From Tamarix chinensis (Eukaryota; Streptophyta; Magnoliopsida; Caryophyllales; Tamaricaceae): a stretch of DNA of 64,000 nt. The notes beneath the pieces were generated by a model that saw only the letters and a program-made list of their open reading frames with translations, was not told where the DNA came from and ran no database searches. Position 1 is the first letter of the stretch; each line of letters begins with the position of its first letter. The stretch covers positions 1,737,623 through 1,801,622 of the forward strand of contig CM060172.1 in assembly GCA_030549775.1 (NCBI GenBank), in the 5' to 3' direction. Of the stretch, positions 1 through 12,350 are shown one piece after another. The translations under genes and the position numbers were made by a program.

Positions 1-3
1 GAG

Positions 4-340
4 ATGTTGGCCCAAAAAAGGAAGGGCAGCCCAAAAAGCCTGTGGACACGTTCGTCTTCCTTGATAGCCTACCCAGTTCCACATTTGATCGGTCAAGTAT
101 ATAGCGTAGGAATGGTTTGCTATCCCTAGCCGTATGGTATTTCCCCCTCTTTTCCTCCTCCTCCCTGACCTCTATATATATGGGGCCGTGTACCTATTTT
201 GGCAATACAAAACTTATAATACAACTTCTTCACTTTTTCTCTCTCCTGTCTCCGATGAATTTCTCCTCGGCATCCTTCAATCATTTAACACCTTTTTTAA
301 TTATCTAAGAACCCCTCGATTCACTAATCAACAACAAAAA
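4..340 (+). repeat. 5' LTR of the Tat-like element
   Basis: The segment opens with TGTTGGCCC, a typical start for Tat LTRs, and runs to just before a decayed primer site at 341. A TATA-like stretch (CTATATATATGG, about 171-182) lies some 160 bp before the end, where an LTR promoter would be. The true left edge may lie outside the window, because only three bases precede TGTTGG. No second copy was found, so LTR status rests on the adjacent primer site and on gag lying downstream. Confidence 0.55.
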
Positions 341-361
341 TAGGCATTGTCTATGAGAATC
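341..361 (+). other. Decayed primer-binding site of the Tat-like element
   Basis: The sequence TAGGCATTGTCTATGAGAAT resembles the TTGGCGCCGTCTGTGGGAA type of primer site usual in Tat elements. Most of the differences are G-to-A or C-to-T changes, as expected from cytosine deamination of a methylated, silent element. It sits between the putative LTR and the gag region. Confidence 0.5.
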
Positions 362-839
362 TAAACAAATCTCATCCAACTTTTTGATCAATTTGATCCT
401 CACATCAGTGATCGTTCTAGAGTAAAATCTAATCATTGTCCCTCAGCTTCAAGCAATTAATGCTGAGCTCTGAGCCTCCATTCAAAAAAAAGTCTCGGAC
501 ATGCTAGTTCCTCTAGCACAAACCCTTGGTCAACTGCCATACCTCCTAGATTAGCACCGTCGTGATACACCTCAACAACCTACTACACAAGAAACTCTAG
601 TGCTAGCTCTATACCTTATGGAAGATGCATGGGAAAAAAAGACTAAGAGTGATAGACAACGATACTCTTTCGACCCTCCTGGACGAAACAGGAGACAAAG
701 ACGTCTGAGTCCCGTAAGAAGACATTATAGCCACTAGACCAGCGGAGATGAGGAAGAAAATCATGTACATGATGGCCATTGGACCAATAGAGGCAAGGAG
801 GATTCTATATGCAGACTGATAGATTAAAAGGAATAGGAA

Positions 840-1850
840 GTTTTGGAGGCTAAAAGGGAGAAGAGATGCGACACAAATGACTATAGTTGGCCGACAACTT
901 TCTCAAAGAGCATATCTGAAGTGCCAATGCAGAAAATAAGAATTCCAACATTCGAATCATTTGATTTTTTTAGAGACTCGAAAGAACATTTGAATGTGTT
1001 TAGAAATACAATGGTGCTAGCTAGAGCACAAGAAAATACTCTATGTTAAAGTATTTTATGAATCTTGAAAGGGAAGCAATAAGGTGGTTTGGAAAGCTCA
1101 AAGCTGAGTCCATAAACTCATTTTCCCAACTCGCGATGGTTTTTGTCGAACAATTTAATGTCGACAGCCTAAAAAAGACTCATCCTTCCTAATGGAATTC
1201 TCCCAAAGGCCAATGGAATCTATCTAGCCTTTTCTTAATAGATTCGATAACAAAGTCCAACAAATTAACAAGTTGGACAACGGCATTGCTAGATCTTCCA
1301 TACTTAGGGGCATGGCTGACAAAGAGCTGATTGAGAATCTATATTTGGCCAAACACAAATCCTACACTTCGTTGAGAAAGAATGTGCAAGAGAGAATAAG
1401 ACCAAGGAAATGACCAAGGTGATGTGACAGAAGGCCACAAAAGCAGATATGTCTTCAATGCCAAGACAAAGGCCAGGCCAAAGGAAATATACATGTAGAG
1501 GAAGATATTATGGGCTTGAGGCTGATGGCACAACAAGCTATTTGAAGGCCTCCAATTGCTCGATTTAACAAATATATATACACACCCTAAGTTACCAGCC
1601 TTGAGCATATATACAATGGAGAGGACGGTGGACAGACTTTTCCAAGGCCACCTCCCATTTGAGCTAACATGAAGCACAAAAACTGAAATAAGTGGTGAGC
1701 ATATCGTAAGGAATATAGAGAAATGTTAGACACTGAGAGATATGGTGGAAGATCTGGTTCGTAAGGGTCATTTAAAGCACCATGCATAGGAAAACATGGC
1801 CAGAAAAAAGATAAAGACAACCCATCAATTTACCCCGGCGCCTCAAATGA
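840..1850 (+). pseudogene. Tat-like gag remnant
   Basis: The reading at 843-1049 contains a stretch of the retrotransposon gag type (RIPTFESFDFF, then KEHLNVFRNTM). Downstream, in shifting frames, come a tryptophan-containing gag segment near 1085-1200 and, near 1690-1780, a basic Cys/His-rich segment (HK-YCEY-like) that resembles the gag zinc-knuckle region. Several stops and frameshifts break it, so no nucleocapsid or capsid protein can be made. The family is recognisable only by pattern. Confidence 0.6.
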
Positions 1851-4311
1851 AGGGAGCTCAAAAGATTATTCATACCATTATAGGTGGAGAGAAGCTGATT
1901 TCCGTGAGATAAACAAAAGAGCAAGAACTACCGAAAGGGAAGTTAGTTTCACGGCAAGGATGAAGGGTTGAACATGATTGAGCATCATGATGACCCCTTT
2001 GTAATAAAATTGCAAATTACAAATTGTGTGATGAAGAGGATCCCAGTAGGCATAGAAAATTATTTTTTAAGAAGTTTACAAGTAATTAAAATTGCCTAAA
2101 AGATATTTGATAATAAGACTATGCCATTAGTAAGATTCGCGGGCAACATTATAAAATATAAAGGAATGACATATCTTACTCTAACAATAGGTCACCTTAA
2201 AGTGCATCAAAGCAGACTTCGTGGTGGTTGTTTTCCCATAGGCTTATAATATGATACTAGGGCAACCATCTCTAAACAAGCTCCATGCCAGTATTTTTAT
2301 GGCAGATAGGAGAAGTACAAGGTGATTGAAGGACAACGCACCAATGCTGTGCAATTGAAGCACAAGGCACCCTTAGTATTGGAAGGATATAAATGCTTTT
2401 GGGGTGGGCATCCAAGTACCAACGAAAGCAGAAGAAGTCATTAGGTGATACAAAGCACAAGATAATGATAAGCAAGGACATTTACAAAGCTAATAAAGAG
2501 GAACTACTAGCTTTTATCACAAAAAATAAGGATGCCTTTACATGGAAGGTGTATGATCTAGAGGGAATCCCTCCTGATATCATTGAGCATCTACTAGATA
2601 TAAAAGAGGGATTCAAACTTGTGAAACAAAAAAAGAGAACCGTCGGATCTGAAAAGCATAAACCAATTCAAAAAGAGCTGGAGAAGTTGCTTAGTTCAGA
2701 TTTCATTAGGGAGGTGAAACATGCTAACTGGATAGCTAATCCGGTCATGGTATAAAAAAAAAAAAACTACCAGAAAATGGAGAATGTGTATGTACTTCAC
2801 AAACTTGAACAAAGTTGTCCTAAAGATGGATATCCACATCCTCAAATTAACTAGCTAATCAACTGGCTGGGAAAGAAAGGTTAAGTTTCATGAATATCTT
2901 TTCTGGATATCATCAAATCAAGCTTGTTGAAGTTGATTAGGAGAAGGCCACCTTTATTATAGACGATGGGCTTTATTGTTATAAAGCAATTGCATTTGGA
3001 CTAAAATATGTCGGAGCAACTTTCCAAATGTTGGTAAATAGAATCTTTCAGGGGCAAATTGGAAAGAAAGTAGAAGCTTATGTAGTTGACGTGATTATAA
3101 AAAGCAAGAAGAAAACCCATATAGGAGCTCCGGTGCATTTTTTATACTCAAAGAAGGTACTAAATGAAGTAAATCCTACCAAATGTGTTAGAAGTTGGAA
3201 CGGCCAAATTTTTGGAGTTTATGTTATCTAATAAGGGCAATGATGTATATTTGAAAAAGGTTGTCATAGTTATGGATATGCAACCTCCAATGGAAAAGAA
3301 GATATTCAATAGCTAACAGAAAAATTAACTATGCTATAGAGAATATTATCCAAAGGAGTAGACAAGAGTTTGCTTTTCTTTAAACTTATGCAGACGAAGG
3401 ATAGTTTTCAATGAATTGAAGAGTGTCAAAAAGCATTTGATGATCTAAAGGCCCATTTGTCTAAGTTGTCAACTCTAACCACACTGATAGAGGGAGACGA
3501 GTTGTTCTTATACCTCGCGGCCTCTACGTCAGCTAAAGGTACTCGATGATGTCGAGTGTCGGTACTCTAACTTGGAGAAAATAGCCTACACCCTATCAAT
3601 TGCTTTAAGGAAGTTAAAACCTTATTCCAATACTCATTATATTGTGGTTATAACTAATATTTCTCTTAGGGTTTTTTTGCATAAACTAGAGTACTTCCAG
3701 AAGAATGATGGTGTGGTCATTGAGTTAAAGTAGATATGATATCAAGTATAGACCTAGGCCTACGATTAAAGGACAAACTCTAGCTAATGTCATTGTTGAA
3801 TGTTTGTTTGAAGCCAAGCCAAATGCGACATTGGTTCCATGAGAACAAGAAGAATGGAAGTTATATGTTGACAAAGCATCTAATAGTCTAGATATTGGGA
3901 TTGGCATAGTCTTGATTGATCTGAATAACATAATTGTCGAATATGCACTAAGACTCAGTTTCACTGCTACTAATAATGAATCCAAGTATGAATCTACCTT
4001 AGTAGGACTTAGAATTGCTCATAGCCAAAGGGCAGACAGAATTAAGATCGATAATAACTCGAAATTAGTCATCGACCAACACAATGAACAATATGAATTC
4101 AGAGAGCCTAACATGGAAAAGTACTTGGGGAAGCTGATCGAGATGATGAAATACTTTTTCTTTGTTAAAATAACTCAAGTGTCGGGTGCAGCTAATCCAA
4201 TGGCTGATTCTCTTGCTAGATTATCCTCAGCTAGTACGTCTTCATTAACCAGGACAGTCAAAATAAAATATATGATGAAAAGATCGATGGATAATAAAGC
4301 ACATGAAGAAC
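1850..4311 (+). pseudogene. Tat-like protease, reverse transcriptase and RNase H remnant
   Basis: Near 1850-1900 is the IIHTIIGG motif that precedes protease in Tat polyproteins. Protease-like text follows to about 2300, but its active-site region is unreadable. RT begins at 2393-2755 (KDAFTWKVYDLEGIPPDII, later KLLSSDFIREV) and continues in broken form to about 3300. At 3028-3231 the usual aspartate pair reads as VVDV, so the catalytic motif is lost. RNase H is clearest at 3912-4316 (NNESKYESTLVGLRIA, then VSGAANPMADSLARLSSA). The end is cut by the insertion at 4312. Confidence 0.75.
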
Positions 4312-4619
4312 TGTAACACCCTAAATTTTTAAAACCAAAAATTTGGATATTTAACCTTTTATTCGGAAAAATTGATCTTTAAATTTTGATTTAATTATTT
4401 TTGTGGACCTTTGACTTACAAAAATAAATAAAATTATTTAATAAATTAATATAATTATTTTATTATTTTATCTTATCCTTTTTAATTAAATAAACCCTAG
4501 ACCTATAATTTTACCAAAATTATTTTCTTAAATTAATACCTTAATTTTTGGATAAATTAATTCAATATTTTTTTTTACAATAGTCCAATTTTAGCTTAAT
4601 TTCTAATCCTAACTCTACA

Positions 4620-5880
4620 TACATTTTCCTTTTCTTTTTCTCCTTTTCCTTTTTCTTTTTCTTCCTATCTTTTTTCATTTTATTTCTTTTCTTCTCTCCC
4701 TTCTTCCTTGAGCCAGCCCAAATTGTAGTCCTCCTTTTCTTTCTCTTCTTTTCCCCCGGGCCAACCCAGCCTTTTCTTCCTTCTTTCTCCTTCTTCTCCT
4801 GCTCGGGCTAGCTCAATCTTTCCTTCCTTCTTTCTCTTTCTTCTCCTGCTCAGGCCAGCCTAGGCCTTCCCCCTTTTCTTTTATTTTTCCCCTTGGACCA
4901 GCTCAGCTTCTCCCTTCCTCTTCTTCTTTTCTGCCACGTGGGCTAGCCCGTTTCTCTCTTTTTATTTTTTTCCCCGGGCGACCCATCTCTCCTGCCTCTC
5001 CTTCTTCCCCGTCTACACCCCTGTGCAAAACACACCCTTCCTCTAGCATGCCCCCCTTTCTTCCTCCTTCACCACTGCATGTATGCACCTCTCCCCCTCT
5101 GCCCTGCCAGACCACCTGCACCGCTGCCCCCCTGTTGTCCCTTTCCTTTCCCCTTTTGGCCACACAACCTATTGGTCCCCTCCACACGTGCCCCCTTCCC
5201 TACCATTTCGCCCCCTGCCTCACTACTCTACCATGCCTGCAATGCCCCCGTGAACCACCTAACCCTACACACTGAACACGTACCCTCCTCTTCTTTTTCT
5301 TCTTCTTCTTCTCTTCTTCCCTGCCTCACTTCTCCCTCGTGCTCAGCTCTCCCCCCGACCCATTCTTCTCTTTTTTTCTCCCTTCTTCTCCCGCCCCTGT
5401 TTTTTCTTTCACGCACCCCTGCAGCCACCTCCGCCGTCTCCACCGCCAACCCAACCTCCACGCCGCCATCTCCTTCACCCTACCTCCTCCCTACACTACC
5501 CCAAGTAGCCAACACTATTCGCCCCTGTAGCTTGCCTCCCTTTTTCTTTTTCTCCCCTTCGATGGCCCCTGCAACCACCACTCTTCCATTCAGCCGCCCT
5601 TTCCCTCCCTTTCCTCCACCACCATAGCTATCCCCCAGCTGCCTACCACCACCTCAATCTCCCCCTTGTACCACCTTACCCAAGCCACTGTTCCTTTCCC
5701 CCTTCTCTTTCTCTTCTCCTTTTTTCCTCTTCTTCCCTTCTCTACACCTTCCTCCTACAGCCGCTTCGCCACCTTCGAGCCACCTACACCACAACCTCCA
5801 ATGACCAGCCACCTCTTGCCTTCACCTCTTACACCCAACAACCAGCACCAATGCCTCCCACCAACCCTTACCCAAGTATT
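4620..5880 (+). other. Pyrimidine-rich tract of solo LTR A1
   Basis: About 1.2 kb of C/T-rich, G-poor sequence lies downstream of an AT-rich LTR start. It holds overlapping open frames in all three plus frames (for example 5079-5627) that encode only low-complexity Pro/Ser/Phe text. Equivalent tracts occur at the same place in C1, C2, A3, E and H, and as purine-rich tracts in the minus-strand units. They are part of the LTR, not genes. Confidence 0.75.
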
Positions 5881-6269
5881 TTGGGATAATATTAAGGTAT
5901 AAGAATAGTTTGGTAGTCTTATTTTTCATAAATATTTTTTAATAAAAAAAAAGCATTATTTCATTTATCTAATATTAATAGGTACAAAATTTTATTAAAT
6001 GCAGCCTAAGCGTTTTTAACAGGATACTGGTAAAGTTTGGTTTTTACTAGAAATAAAGTAACCGTTATACCCTATTAAAATGTTCTTATTGTATGTTAGC
6101 ACATTAGGATTTTTGACATGTGTTTTGTGTAGATATGATATGTTACAAATAATCCCATGATTATTAATGTTATATTGGAAAATAGAAAAAGAATGCATGT
6201 ATCTTGTGTATGTTGTGATGAGTGTGAAAGGGTAATTAAGATGGGGTCCCATGCTTGATGATGGATATT

Positions 6270-7420
6270 ATGTATATATAAAATGCTAGGTTAAGTATGT
6301 ATGGACACTTGTAGTAAAAATATTACAACCATGAGCCCTAGGAACAATTTAGTTACTTGGACACATCATGATATTTAACCCTAACCGGAATGCCTAATGT
6401 GTTAAAAATATTGTTAAGAATGGAGATAGAAGTTTGGTGTATTATAAATACATGTGGTAGTAGGAATATCAATATTTTATGGCCTAGGAGTATTTAGGTA
6501 ATTTTAATGTATGGTAGTGATTATCTTAATAAATATGCATGATAAGTAGTAATTGGTGCTAAGTATGATAATAGGAGCTTGTGGCGTTAGTAATGCATGC
6601 TTGGGCATGATTATTAATATTATATGGCCTAGGGGCATTTTGGTAATTTTACATGTGCAATGGGCGTTATCTTAATAATATGCATGATAAGTAAATATTA
6701 GTGCAAAGTATAAAAATAGATGTTTGCGGTATTAGTAACATATATTTGAGCATGAATAGTAATATTATATGACCTAGGGTCATTTTGGAAATTTTACATG
6801 AACTAGGGGGATTAATCAAGCAGATATGCATGATAAGTGTTAAGTGATGTTAAACGTGAGAATATGGGTTACTGTCTTAGTATCACCTAATTCAACATGA
6901 AAATCAATACTACATGGTCTAGGGATAATTTGGTAATTTTGCATGTAATATGGTGATTAGTCTAATAAACCTGAATGATAAGTATTAATTAATGTTAAAT
7001 GTGAGAATAAGGATTTATTGTCTTAGTATCACCTAATTCAGCATGATAATCAACACTAAATGGTCTAGGAACATTTTGGTAATTTCGCATGTAATATGTT
7101 GATTAGTATAATAAACCTACATGGTAAGTGTTAAGTGATGTTAAATATGAGAATAGGGGTTTGTTGTCTTAGTGTCACCTGTTCAAGCATGATTATAAAT
7201 ATTATAAAGTATAGAGGTATTTTGGTAATTTGGAGTGCACCTTGATGAATATGATAGTGAATATGTATGATATGTGATATTCATCATCAAGCATGAGTAT
7301 AGGGTCTTGCTATGTTAGGTATGCATGTTCAACATAATTATATCTATGGCATGTTTAGGGGTATTTTGGTAAATTAGAGGTATGCTATGATGTTATTCTC
7401 ATAAACATGCAAGTAAGTGC
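6270..7420 (+). repeat. 145-bp tandem array inside solo LTR A1
   Basis: A core of the form AGGGGYATTTTGGTAATTTT recurs at about 6340, 6486, 6631, 6776, 6921, 7067, 7213 and 7357, that is every 144-146 bp. The intervals share further words: GCATGATAAGT(G/A), a TTAGTGATGTTAA-like string, and CACCTAATTCA in several units. About eight diverged monomers are visible. The monomer length is close to that of plant centromeric and subtelomeric satellites, but the array lies within one LTR. Confidence 0.75.
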
Positions 7421-8204
7421 TTTAATTGTTGATTTAACATGAGAATGTGTGGTTGGTTGCTCTAGAGGCGCATGTTAGGATTTTATGTATAAAATGGTCA
7501 TTTGGTATGTCGGGTAACTTAACTTCATGATCAATAGTTTAATTATGGCGTTACTCTTTTTATAGCATGTTGATAAAATAAAATGGAGTTTGTGATGGAA
7601 ATTGATGGTAAAGAGGTAGCCTTAACCTTAGGGATATTTTGGTCATTTTGACCTAAAGTGACTAAGTGTGAGTATTTGAGCCTAAGATGGCCTTAATGGA
7701 CTACTTATGTTGACATTGACAATGATCTTGATTCTAGTTACTTCATAATGTTGGAATCAAATAAAAATGGTTAAGTATGTGATTAATGTGTGCTTTTCGT
7801 GGTCACCTAATTAAAATATTAATACTTAAAGTGAAAGAAATGGTAGCTCTTTACGGATTGCTACTCTAAAGACGTGGTTTAGCCCACGATTATTCTCGAT
7901 TTTGTTGGTGTGCCTTAGTACCCTAGACATGCCCTATATGTTACTCTATTTAGCTCTACGAACCTAAATAGGAGATATGCATACTTATGGATTAGGTGTC
8001 CTTGTTGCTATAATATTGTGTACCTTCATGTACCAGTGTGAACAGGATACCTTTGCATCCCTGAGTTGATAGTCGGTAGGATACTATGTTGCCCTTATGT
8101 GCCAGTATGATCGGGGTACCTTAGTGTGTCCAGATTCGTAATCTCCCCCTAGAGTAAATAAAAATGGAATAATATAATAATTAAATGGACATGATTATTG
8201 GAAT

Positions 8205-8455
8205 AATTCGGTAGCAGCTTTTGAGCTTACCTATGTATTGGTAGCAGCCTTTGAGCTTACCTATATATTGGTAGCAGCCTTTGAGCCTAACTATGTCTCG
8301 GTAGCAACCCTTGAGCATGCCTGTGTTTCGATAGCAGCCTTTGAGTCTATTTATGTATGCCTAACTATTTGGTAGTAGCCTTTGAGCCTACCTGTAATTT
8401 AATAGTAGTCTTTGAGCCTACCTGTGATTCGGTAGTAGCATTTGTGCCTACCTAT
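8205..8455 (+). repeat. About 35-bp minisatellite in solo LTR A1
   Basis: Roughly seven imperfect units contain GGTAGCAGCCTTTGAGCCTA followed by CCTATGTATT or a variant. Unit length is about 34-36 bp, with one longer unit. Frames are not conserved between units, so it is not a coding repeat. I did not find it in the other LTR copies. Confidence 0.75.
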
Positions 8456-9061
8456 GATGGATTGTGTATTGGATTGTAATGATGGGCGTACTTGTGAATT
8501 GAGTTGGTTGTATTGAAAATGATGTGGCTCTCTAATTATACTACAAAGAACATCGCTTGAATGTTTTATTGGTAAGTGCTGTTATTTCTGAGTGAATGAG
8601 CATTGGTAGCATATGATCTTGATGCATATGACTATCTGAATGATTATGGAATTTCAGTTAATATATGCATAATTTCATGTTCATGTGATTGATGTGATGT
8701 ATCTAATGTCTTGCATGCGGGTCATACGTATTAATCTCGTATAATGGGTTACTCAATACCGTAGTACTAAAATATTCCTTTCTTAGGCCCCTACTTATTC
8801 GATGGGCATTGGCCTTTGCAGGTTAGCTCGCAAGCTCTTTCCAAGGAGTATTCTTCGGGTTAAGAGCATAGGGTTATCCGATATTTTGTTCGGTACTTGA
8901 ACCGGGAATTCTTTCTATTTTCCTTATAATCTTTTATGTTCTCTTGTCACTGACTTTATTTTATTACCTCAGTTAGTGGGTTGTATTTTCTGTAATCTAA
9001 CTATTGCGCTACCCTGTTTTATAATTGTACTCTTGGAATTTAAGCAAAGTACGCTTTTGAC

Positions 9062-9203
9062 CTTAGCACTTGGTATTGGAATGGTAGAGGGAAACCAGTC
9101 TGGTATTAAGTATGGTGGTAGCATCCCGAAATTTACTATCTTTGCTTCCGCTTATAACTTTTAAAAACGAAATTTTTTAGTAGTAAATTTTGGAGGTGTT
9201 ACA
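9062..9203 (+). other. Conserved 3' block of the long LTR family (A1 copy)
   Basis: The block begins near TTAGCACTTGGTA and ends GGTGTTACA. The same block is seen at 46865-47020 (A3) and, reverse-complemented, at 28584-28740 (A2), 50128-50275 (F) and 55736-55870 (G). A weaker copy is at 40986-41090 (D). Its conservation across otherwise diverged LTRs makes it the best anchor for the family, and it fits the U5 end used by integrase. Confidence 0.75.
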
Positions 9204-9208
9204 AGAAC

Positions 9209-9561
9209 AATTTAATATTGTAAAAATATCAACTCTAGATGAATGGTTGAAAAAATTGATAGATTAATGAATTATGCCAGTGGACAAAAATAAAGCGTTT
9301 GAGTTAAAAAGGGTTGTGAAATACTTTGGTATTGACGGAAAACTATACACGTGCCCAAAGACCATGCTGGTATCAAAATGCATACCTCAAGTAATGGGAA
9401 ATTTACTATCAAAATGCATACCTCAAGAATATATGGCTTACATTAAGCTATCAGATGTCTTTCGCCTAAGGCTTTGGATTGGAAAACCATGTACCAAACA
9501 ATCATATAATGACGTCAAATATGTCAAAAATTTATCCAAACACAATATTCTAATTCAAACC
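9209..9561 (+). pseudogene. Tat-like integrase N-terminal remnant
   Basis: Directly after the A1 duplication, the reading at 9274-9420 (VDKNKAFELKRVVKYFGIDG, then LYTCPK) matches the linker before integrase in Tat elements. In other frames near 9465-9560 there is text like the zinc-binding domain (KALDWKTMYQ, then KFIQTQ for the usual KCDKCQ). The cysteines are lost through frameshift or mutation. The catalytic core is absent, because a second LTR starts at 9562. The imperfect repeat SKCIPQ within 9370-9430 comes from a short local duplication. Confidence 0.6.
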
Positions 9562-11629
9562 TGTAATACCCCATCATAAAATTCTTCAAAAATATATTTA
9601 AAATTAAGCTGGTATAAAATAAAGTGGTTTTGGTTTTTAAAAGGACTAGGAATTTGGGCAAAAATGTGGGATTCCGGCAATACCAACTGACTAGTTGCCC
9701 AGACCAATCAACTGGTACGTCCAACAATCCTCATTTTCATTTCCCGCATAACTAGTCGACTCGTTTCCCCAGACCCATCGACTGGTTAGGCTGCGATTCT
9801 AGAAACCTTTTTTGTTCCACTTCTATTCTCTTTCCAATGTTTATGAAAACTCCTAATTAGTCTTTTATGCTAATTAGCATATTTTGATGCTTTGGGATTA
9901 TTTTCACATTAATTATATCCTTATATAATTTTATTTAGCTAAAAATCCCCTAAAAGCATTTTTGAGGTATTTTCTACTCACCTACCACCTTTCCCTTTCT
10001 CCTCTTACCTTTTTCCCTCTCACCTCTAGCTCGAGTAGAACTCCTCACCCTGCTGCTGCTTTATCTTGGTCTGATCTTGCTTAAATTTACCCGTCCTCCC
10101 CCATACTACATCATGTATTCCTCCTACAAATTTATATACAACACTTCACTCCACCTTTGGAAGTCAACTTCCTATCTTCTCTCCCCTTCCTTTCTGGTCA
10201 ACTAGCAGACATTTCTAGCTCTCCTTCTCTGATTCTCTCCTCACACACACTCATTAAACCCCTCTTCACTTGCTCTCCCTTACTTAAAATTTTCTAAGTG
10301 TGGGTGTTATATTTTCCTTTCCTTTTTAGTATGAAGAACCAGGCCCTTTCCTCTTAACCTCAGATTCTTATCCTTATCACCACTTAAACTCTTGTTATCC
10401 CTTTTCTCTCTTCTTCCTTTGGCATACCTAGCTAAGTGTGAAGGACTTCTTTCCTCTCCTTCCCTTTTCTTGTTCTAGCAGAGAGCCAAGACCCCTGGCC
10501 CTTATTCTTCCAATTGGACTCGATTTTCCCTTCTTCTTAATCTTCACTTTAGTTCTTCTTTGTATCTATAAATAAAGGGAGATTAAAGCTTTGAGAAAGT
10601 TGAAGATTTCTTGCTCCTCTTTGCTCTTAGTTACCTATCTTGTGGGAAACAGATTGAGAATTCATACCTCTATCCTTCTCTATTTGTTTTGTTTAAATTA
10701 AAATTTTAAAAGTATATTCTACCGATTTTGGACTCTTGATTTCCTCCGATAATCAAGGATCTTATAGTGAGCCATCGAGTTAGGAGTATTTTCTCTTTGT
10801 TAGAAGATTTACCTTGAGGTAAGACAGTTCTCTATTCTATAATGAGGTTTGGTGTTCATGTTTGCATTAGTTAACACCTTTAAATTTTAGTATGTATCCA
10901 TAGAAAAGCATGATCTATTAGATATGTGATATATTAAGAAATGCGTTGTGAATATGGATGGTTGCAAGTAAGAGATGTGGCATCATATGGATCTTTGATC
11001 ATAAGTGTGAATCATGTATTTACATCATAAGTTAGCTTAGTAACCAGATTATGGAGGTTCTATGTATCAAATATGCCTATATGCTTAGCTAATTCCATGA
11101 CTCTAGCTTTCTAACCACGAATGATATGATATTTGCGTTAGTAGTATGTGGTCTTCCGGGCTTTTTGATGAATTTATGATATATGTGAATGATTGGTGTT
11201 GGATGTGATATCATTAAGCTTGACTTTTAACGTTGATGGGACTCTCGTTGATTTTCGCTTGTTGTTGACTATGTGGGCATGCTTAGGTTATTTTGACGCA
11301 AGGCATTCTTATCTTTAACATAAATGGGGTTTTGTGGTTTATTGGGGTTCCATGTGTTTGGTGTATGTGTAAGCATGATTCAATTTGTATTCTATAATCT
11401 GAGCATGTGGTATAATTCTTCCCAAGTTAGTATTGCTAGATATCTTTGATTTTAAGCATGAGTTGGCTATTTGAGCATGATTCGTTTGAGCATGAACAGT
11501 ACCATGTATCCATGTGATTCTATGTGTGCAGCATGTATTTTTATGTGCATGATGACATAAAAGTATGCTAGGATTAATATAGTAAAGTATGATGAATGTT
11601 GGTGTGAGTATTGCATGTTTGGGTAGTGA

Positions 11630-11995
11630 TTTACCCAGACCAGTCAATCGATTCCTCAAACCCATCGACTGCTGGTGCGAGAAGTCGAATGGTTAGCTAG
11701 ATCAATCGAATGGTTTCAATGAATAGTCAATTGGTTGGTCAAACCCATCGACTGGTTTCCCTACAAACCAAAATGGTTTTGTCTTTGCTCAAACCCATCG
11801 ACCGATTTAATCAAACCAATTGACCGGTTTCCATAACCATTCGATTGGTTGTTCAAACCCATTAGTTGGTTTCTCTGCAGACCAAAATAAGTTGGTTTCT
11901 ACTTAGACCCATCAACTGATTGGACCAAACCAGTCGATTGGTTCTCTGGTGATGTTTTGGTCCAGGTCTGGTACGACTAGACAAGTCGACTAGTC
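11630..11995 (+). repeat. Array of palindromic CGACTGG motifs in B1
   Basis: About thirteen variants of a 14-bp palindrome (ideal form ACCAGTCGACTGGT) occur within 365 bp, for example CATCGACTGGTTT, CCAATTGACCGGTTT, ATTCGATTGGTTG and ACCAGTCGATTGGTT. Spacing is 20-45 bp. A few more lie near the LTR start (9685-9790). The same kind of array occurs in B2. Function unknown; a protein-binding cluster is one possibility. Confidence 0.7.
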
Positions 11996-12289
11996 CGGCC
12001 AAATGTCACCTGATTCATTGTTAAGTGCTGATATTCTCTTGGACCTTTTGTGATAATACTTCCATATAATTATAGCTACTTAATCATGATTTCAACCACA
12101 CTTGAACTTAGATTTAATATGGATCAAACAAATATTGTGATGTCTTGTGTGGTTAAGCTAGATATCATTTCTAAGCACCTAAAGGGGTGGCTTGTATGTC
12201 TTGTGATATGTGAACATTATTGCTTGGTTAACCTTATTTTGGTTATCGAGGAAAGTGTAATTTTGACTTATGATATTACTCGGTAGTAA

Positions 12290-12350
12290 TAATAATGATA
12301 ACAATGATAATATTAATAACAATAGTAATAAAACTGTATTTCTTGCGCTG
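12290..12350 (+). repeat. AAT-rich microsatellite in B1
   Basis: An imperfect run of AAT and GATAAT units. Frames read through it give only Asn- or Leu/Ser-rich text and are not genes. Confidence 0.7.

Larger units (their letters stand above)
4312..9203 (+). mobile_element. A1: 4.9-kb solo LTR inserted in the Tat-like pol
   Basis: The unit starts TGTAACACC and ends GGTGTTACA, and is flanked by a perfect 5-bp duplication AGAAC (4307-4311 and 9204-9208). RNase H sequence stops at the left edge and integrase sequence resumes right after the right edge, which proves an insertion. The two ends are not direct repeats of one another and no primer site or coding domain is seen inside, so this is a single LTR left by recombination rather than a whole element. 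Its last 150 bp match the ends of A2, A3, F and G. Assignment to Tekay/Del-like chromoviruses is inferred from the long LTR and its termini only. Confidence 0.85.

Noticed and set aside
5048..5902. Overlapping Pro/Ser-rich open frames (also at 38202-38905, 43169-44024, 54240-54704 and elsewhere)
   Set aside because: They lie in C/T-rich, G-poor LTR tracts where stop codons are rare, several frames are open at once, and no domain is readable.
4312..9203. Complete non-coding LTR element (LARD) instead of a solo LTR
   Set aside because: The two ends are not direct repeats and no primer site or polypurine tract is visible inside; the same holds for A2, A3, F and G.
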